From Erpobdella octoculata (lineage: Eukaryota; Annelida; Clitellata; Hirudinida; Erpobdellidae): DNA of 64,000 bases. The translations under genes and the position numbers were made by a program. A model generated the notes under the pieces. The model was not told the DNA's origin. It ran no database searches and worked only from the letters and a program-made list of their open reading frames with translations. The DNA lies in NCBI GenBank assembly GCA_963978895.1, contig OZ022246.1, positions 19,370,955-19,434,954 on the forward strand, in the 5' to 3' direction. This document shows positions 59,290 through 64,000 of this stretch, piece by piece (within the stretch, counting starts at the first letter, position 1; every line of letters starts with the position of its first letter).

Positions 59290-59600
59290 AGTTAAAATCT
59301 CTGTTTGTGTGTGTGGCTTACGCAAATCTTGCAAGTAAAATTTAACCAGCTTTTTGACTAGCTAGAAGGCTGAAACATTTAGCATAGCTTTACATTGGAT
59401 GACAATACAGAATTCAATAAAAAAAACTTAATTCGAACATCTTCCGTATTTCTAAATCGAGTGTATTTGAAATTTAAGTTTGTGTTAAAAAACTCGTTTT
59501 TTCCTTTACTTGTTGTCAAATGGATTAAAAACAGTTGTCGTGTTCCGAATAAGAAAAGACTAATGTACAATGATCGAATGTTTATTAAAAAGCCGACTTA
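59290..59600 (+). repeat. Inverted partner of 29,770-30,030
   Basis: GTGTGTGTGGCTTACGCAAA, TCTTGCAAGTAAAATTTAAC, AGCTTTTTGACTAGCTAG. The flank at 59,170-59,260 also matches 30,280-30,435, in direct sense. Confidence 0.6.
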
Positions 59601-59839
59601 GCAACTCATCATGTGTGCAAACATTTGTTTGAAATAAAACCTTGCTTCAGTCACTTATCTATAATTAATTGCACGTTTTATCCTTTCCTAATTGAGTAAA
59701 GATTTTCGCAGTTTTTCTCGGTTTTGAACGTTTCGATAAATTTCGTACACTAAGACTCCTATTGTACGTTTCAACAAGATTTAATTAATTAAGTTAACAA
59801 AACACTCAAAAATAAAAACTAATTAAGCAGGAATGCGTT

Positions 59840-60045
59840 TCTAGACAATTTTGGAGACTGCATATCTTCTAATAGCTATAATCGCTAAAGACATAATTTT
59901 TGCAGCTACTTTAGAAACATATGTGGAGTGTGCATTCTCAGTTTGCAGTAATATGACTGTAGGAAAAAGAAACAAGTTCTGCAAAAACCTAGAGACATGC
60001 GTTTTTTTTTTAATTTTAAGTTTTACAATTTTAAGCTATTTATAG
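59840..60045 (+). pseudogene. hAT transposase dimerisation-domain fragment
   Basis: LLIAIIAKDIIFAATLETYV, then ECAFSVCSNMTVGKRNKF and NLETCVFF match the hAT C-terminal pattern (L...A...L....-S...VER.FS..G....GKRN.L...NLE..VFL). The rest of the transposase is absent. The frame ends at 60,043-60,045. CTGTAATAGTAACTGAAAAA and similar words follow downstream. Confidence 0.65.
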
Positions 60046-60228
60046 AACCTACAGTTAACTATAACTTGAAAATAAATCACTGTAATAGTAACTGAAAAAT
60101 GTTTTTTTTAAGAATAATTTTAATTGACCTTTAAAAAATGTTGTAACCTTAACTGAAACTGTAACTGGAAATAAGTAGATATAATATTCCTTATTAGAGT
60201 TTGCAGAGCCGCATGCTCACTACCGCTC

Positions 60229-60284
60229 GTTTCAGTGTTCTTTAATTTTTTTGCAATGCGCCAGTCGGAGGTGTTTGTTTGCAA
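60229..60284 (+). repeat. Dispersed motif, copy 18 (near consensus)
   Basis: GTTTCAGTGTTCTTTAATTT, TTTTGCAATGCGCCAGTCGGAGGTGTTTGTTTGCA, preceded by GAGCCGCATGCTCAC. A TCATCATCATCATTATCG patch follows at about 60,378. Confidence 0.8.
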
Positions 60285-60289
60285 GAATT

Positions 60290-61200
60290 AAATTTAGAAA
60301 GGGAAGATTGTTTATCCTAGCCATCGTCAAAATTCAATATATCTAAAATTGCTATTATAGTTAAAATCATTATTTTCATCATCATCATTATCGTTGTCAT
60401 CAGTTTCAAGATCTTCAATAATTGTTTCTTGAGTTAAACTAAATTTCATCAACAGATTTTCTTTTAAAAAAAAGAGTTGCGTGTAAACAAAGTTCAAAAT
60501 TGTGTGTAATTGCAGTTTATTTGTAACATCATTACCAAACAAACAAAAAAAACATTTCTAGATTTCATTTCCTCAAAAGTACCAAAGTGAGAGTTAATTT
60601 GAACAACTAAAAACATGTTTTTAAGATAGTTAACAATGTCCATAGCGACATCGTATGGTACAAATTTTACCCTGTTATTAGTTGTTTTTAGTTACCATAA
60701 CGATGAACGTTTTTGTCGTCATTATCATACGATTTGTTAATTTTTTTATAAATTAAGTTTCCTAAATTTCAGTTTTGTTTAATTAAACTATGATTTTTGA
60801 AATAAGTGAATTTTATAATGATCTTCCAAATTTCAAAACTTCGTCGGACATCTTGTGAATATTCCATAGACATTCGAACAAGTGAACATTATTAAAAGAA
60901 CATAAAAATAAACAAAGATTGGCTTTAATCGACTACAAACTGTTCGTAAATCTTTCATGTAATTTAAACAAAAATTCATAAAGCGCCGTGGATAACAAAT
61001 GTTTCTTAAAGTGCGCTTTATAGAGTTAAATACCATAAACAAGTTGTGTTTTTAAAGGTTGTTTCCAACTTTTGCGAAAGTGCTGTTTTTTTAAAATCGA
61101 GTCTTGATGACAGTTCCCGGATAAAGGACCAGTTTCAATTCAAACTTTGATTTGGATTTTAGACTAGCGAGGTAACTCGGCGTTGACCAGGCTTTTCAGA
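60290..61200. other. No supported gene
   Basis: AT-rich. The minus-strand frames at 60,327-60,542 and 60,833-61,042 have no recognisable product or splice context. Confidence 0.35.
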
Positions 61201-61204
61201 AGTT

Positions 61205-61435
61205 TTTTATGACGTGGTTTCCTTCTTGCTTTTTTTCGCTTATGTTCTCTCTCTTATCCTTTTTTTTATCTTTGTTTTCTTTTTTCTGTTCCCGCTTCAT
61301 TTCTCTTTTTTGTTTCCGCTTGCTTCCCCGTTCCCGCTTGGTTTCACACTCGTTTTCCTGTTCCCTGTCGTTTCCCCACTGATTCTCTTTCTCTTATTTT
61401 CTTCCTCTCCCTTCTAATTTCTGTTTGCCCATAAA
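61205..61435 (+). other. Pyrimidine-rich tract
   Basis: CT-rich words (TTCCGCTTGCTTCCCCGTTC, CCGCTTGG) resemble the inverse of the purine-rich part of the family-2 foldback interior (19,815-19,850). The LLF-rich open frame is compositional. Confidence 0.5.
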
Positions 61436-61443
61436 ACGTTAAT

Positions 61444-61584
<141 letters not shown>

Positions 61585-61788
61585 CTTTAAGACAAGCTCG
61601 ATTAAAAATAAGTCTCCATTTAGCCGCTATGAGTTTTATAGATACTTTCTCAATATTTCGGAACAACGTTTTTTGTTTACTGCAACACGTATTAAGAAAA
61701 GTATTTAAATATAAAACTTTCTTTATTTCAGACTTACGGGCCGTTTCGGTTTTCGCCATCTTCATGGTCTATATATATAAATTAAACT

Positions 61789-62901
61789 TTAAACATTGCA
61801 ATCAAAGACCTTGGCCACTCTGTCGGTTGCTTTGAGATTTTCATTATCAGCTAAATGAAGAAACTGCATTATCTCTTCAAATCTATTTCTAGTCATTGCT
61901 TTGCTAATAGCAACATTATGAACATCCTCTGCTGGTTCCCAGTAACATCTTCTTCTCGGGAGTGGTGCGTAACCACTGGTGAATAAAATTGCCAAAAACA
62001 GCTTTATATCACCTTGACTGAGTTCGAAAGAATGTTTTCCTTTTTGCACGGCATATAGTTGTGTTTGTGTTTCAATCAATGCTATGATCTCTTTGTCAAA
62101 GAACAACTCAAACAATGCAACAGGAGTCAAGTCAATTTTTTCATAACGATTGGGAAAAGTTGTGGGTACGTGACGACCTAATCGTGGCAAGTCTTCTTTT
62201 ATCCACTTTCGCGCAATGGGAGTAGGATGAGCTTTTTGTTTCCTTGATTTTTTAGCTGGTGGAGGCACCTCTGCTTCAGATTCTGAGCTCTCGTCATTCC
62301 CGAAAGTAACAATGTTTTCAAAGGTTTTAACCGTTGCTGTTGATTCAGCTTCGAGCTGTTTTCGAGACAGGTTATCGTAGTTACCACCATCATCTTCATC
62401 ACCGCTATCTCCGTCACTACAATTTGCATCAACAGGAGGTCCAATGTAGATATTTGCTTGAACTGCCTGTTGAAGTAAATCATCATCAGATTCCAACATG
62501 GATAAAACTTCATGCAACTTAAATCGATGTTGGGATGTAAAAGCAGACCTATAATATAAATATAAATAATAATAACTATTAAATGTAATTTATAAAATGC
62601 ATAATGATAAAGTACAAGTTGAAAGTTAAAATAATGCAATTATATCAAGAATAAAACTATATGACCTCGGTAAAACAATTATAACTATTATACGTCTCTT
62701 GAGCAAATTACACCCCCCCTCTCGTGCCTAGCGTCCCAAAAAATGGGACGCTAGTAAATAGTGAAATTTGCTAAAACCGTACATTTAGAAAAAAAACAAA
62801 AAATACCGATTTCTTTATTAGATAGAAATAAACAAAATTACATAATCATATTTAAAAAAAATAATATTAATTTAGCAATCTTACCTTGAATGAGAGTCCA
62901 T
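61789..62901 (-). pseudogene. piggyBac transposase, N-terminal half, one intron
   Basis: Exon 1 at 62,901-62,885 (MDSHS plus two bases) ends CATTCAAG before GTAAG. A 336-bp intron ends TTATAG at 62,549. Exon 2 from 62,548 continues in phase (SAFTSQHRFKLHEVLSMLES). It holds the acidic PGBD-type leader (IGPPVDANCSDGDSGDEDDG, LSRKQLEAES), a KKSRKQK basic patch and the transposase start (LTPVALFELFFDKEIIALI, GYAPLPRRRCYWEP, MTRNRFEEIMQFLHLADNEN). It breaks off after DRVAK at about 61,800, before the catalytic core. The missing half is of the kind kept at 25,311-26,155, but that is a separate locus. Confidence 0.88.
62729..62752. other. Perfect palindrome in the piggyBac intron
   Basis: AGCGTCCCAAAAAATGGGACGCT can form a hairpin with an 8-10 bp stem. 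Its half TTTTGGGACGCTAGG recurs at 63,085-63,100 next to the element terminus, so it may be a displaced transposase-binding repeat. Confidence 0.55.
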
Positions 62902-63084
62902 TTCGAAAAAGCAAATTTTACGGAACACGCGAAAACAACAGCAAATAAATTTCCAACAGACTATGTTTAGACCTCAAAAACCGTAGATATATTTACATAT
63001 AAGCCAACTATATAAAATTATTAACTTTTTTATTTATTATGACCACTATTTTAAAAGTTACACTTATTTAAAGAGATGTACCAC

Positions 63085-63114
63085 TTTTTGGGACGCTAGG
63101 TACTAACGCGTCAA
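63085..63114 (-). mobile_element. Degraded piggyBac 5' terminus
   Basis: GGTACTAACGCG followed by TCAA at 63,111-63,114 aligns with GGCACTAATGGG and TTAA at 26,509-26,524. It gives the outer end of the minus-strand piggyBac copy, with its TTAA mutated. Confidence 0.5.
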
Positions 63115-63178
63115 AGAAACCATATACTGCGATGCATGTCATTTTACCAGGCTACTCAGAACGCAGCAAGCATCCTAC

Positions 63179-63236
63179 TGTTTCAGCCTACTCTTAATTC
63201 CTTGCACTGCGCCAGTCGAAGGTGTTTCTTTGCAGT
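63179..63236 (+). repeat. Dispersed motif, copy 19 (near consensus)
   Basis: GTTTCAGCCTACTCTTAATT, CCTTGCACTGCGCCAGTCGAAGGTGTTTCTTTGCAG. The following GTTATTGAAATTGCAG resembles the sequence after copy 4. Confidence 0.8.
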
Positions 63237-63655
63237 TATTGAAATTGCAGTTTTTGTGACGTCTTTTCAAAAGTTCCGTTTCAGCAGCCGAGTTATATCA
63301 AGCTTTTCGATAGTTCAGTAGTGTAATGACCCATTAGTGTTACTTTTAATTTTGTTGAAACTAAAAGTTATTACTTTATTTTTAAGTCATTGTCACAATT
63401 ACAGATGTAAATATTTGTCCTATTTCTTAAAATAACAAAATCTATGTTTAAAAAAATCAAAAAAATCCAATTTAGATAGGTAATTCGAAAAACATTCTAA
63501 TTCAGTAATCTAATTTTATATTTAAATGAGAATAAAAATTGAGAGACTGTCCAAGTCTTATATTAATTTAATGCAGGGGATTCGTTGACCAATTGTCATA
63601 TTAATTTATTACGTAAAATTTTATTAGCTTCAATCAACATTTCGGAAAACATCAA

Positions 63656-63692
63656 TAGCACTACACCAGTTAGAGGTGCTCTTTGCAATACT
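63656..63692 (+). repeat. Dispersed motif, copy 20
   Basis: AGCACTACACCAGTTAGAGGTGCTCTTTGCAATACTTTAA. Its downstream sequence parallels copy 14, ending in the CAT tract. Confidence 0.7.
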
Positions 63693-63762
63693 TTAAATTG
63701 GAAAATTGGCTGTATTTACAAGCCATGGTTAAAATTCAACATAACTGCTGTTCCTATCTTAG

Positions 63763-63825
63763 TCATCATCACCAGCACCATCATCTTCATCATCATCATC
63801 ACATCATCATCATCATCACCACCAC

Positions 63826-63908
<83 letters not shown>

Positions 63909-63909
63909 G

Positions 63910-64000
<91 letters not shown>
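63763..64000. repeat. (CAT)n trinucleotide tract at the window edge
   Basis: ATCATC repeats with a few ACC and AGC units run to the last base, so the true length is unknown. The poly-Met frame is an artefact. Confidence 0.97.

Overview
The window is AT-rich metazoan nuclear DNA. The evidence is GT-AG introns with tiny exons, TTAGGG-type interstitial telomere repeats, tRNA-derived SINE-like sequences, poly(A)-tailed retroposons, piggyBac, hAT, non-LTR and foldback-type mobile elements, and very long simple repeats. There are no operons, ribosome binding sites or prokaryotic signatures. The species cannot be named from sequence alone; a marine invertebrate such as a tunicate or cnidarian would fit, but this is inference.

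The best host gene lies on the minus strand at 6,706-10,473. It can be assembled by hand from ten short exons whose splice phases all fit (990 nt, 329 aa). It encodes a signal peptide, a cysteine-containing ectodomain, four small Ser/Thr-rich stalk exons that are all phase 1-1, one transmembrane helix, a basic stop-transfer and a cytoplasmic tail with an ITAM-like YxxL-x8-YxxI motif. Part of the stalk arose by tandem duplication of about 1.3 kb. This looks like an undescribed type I signalling receptor. Its architecture resembles invertebrate immune or allorecognition receptors, but I recognise no homology.

Most of the rest is repeats. Two families of foldback-type elements, each with two copies, have arms built of short tandem repeats in inverted orientation and 8-10 bp target duplications: family 1 at 43,400-44,668 and 47,310-48,221, family 2 at 18,745-20,206 and 36,701-38,327. 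A piggyBac C-terminal half lies at 25,311-26,155 with a TTAA end at 26,521, and a spliced piggyBac N-terminal half at 61,789-62,901. A degenerate non-LTR retrotransposon with an RNase H domain lies at 54,347-55,624, a LINE 3' end with poly(A) at 20,482-20,916, and a hAT dimerisation-domain fragment at 59,840-60,045. A 200-bp SINE-like retroposon is present three to four times with clear target duplications.

A 50-bp motif (CAGCTTG...TTGCAC..CGCCAGTCGGAGGTGTTT) recurs about 20 times, always on the plus strand, often 80-180 bp upstream of a trinucleotide (CAT) tract. A block of 1.7 kb at 22.9-24.6 kb has a paralogue at 46.9-49.8 kb that gained a foldback insertion and a minisatellite. Simple repeats include (CATA)n of 0.8 kb, four (ATT)n tracts, (TA)n, (GAT/CAT)n, and a telomere-like array at 14.4-14.6 kb. 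Long remaining stretches show no gene that I can support.
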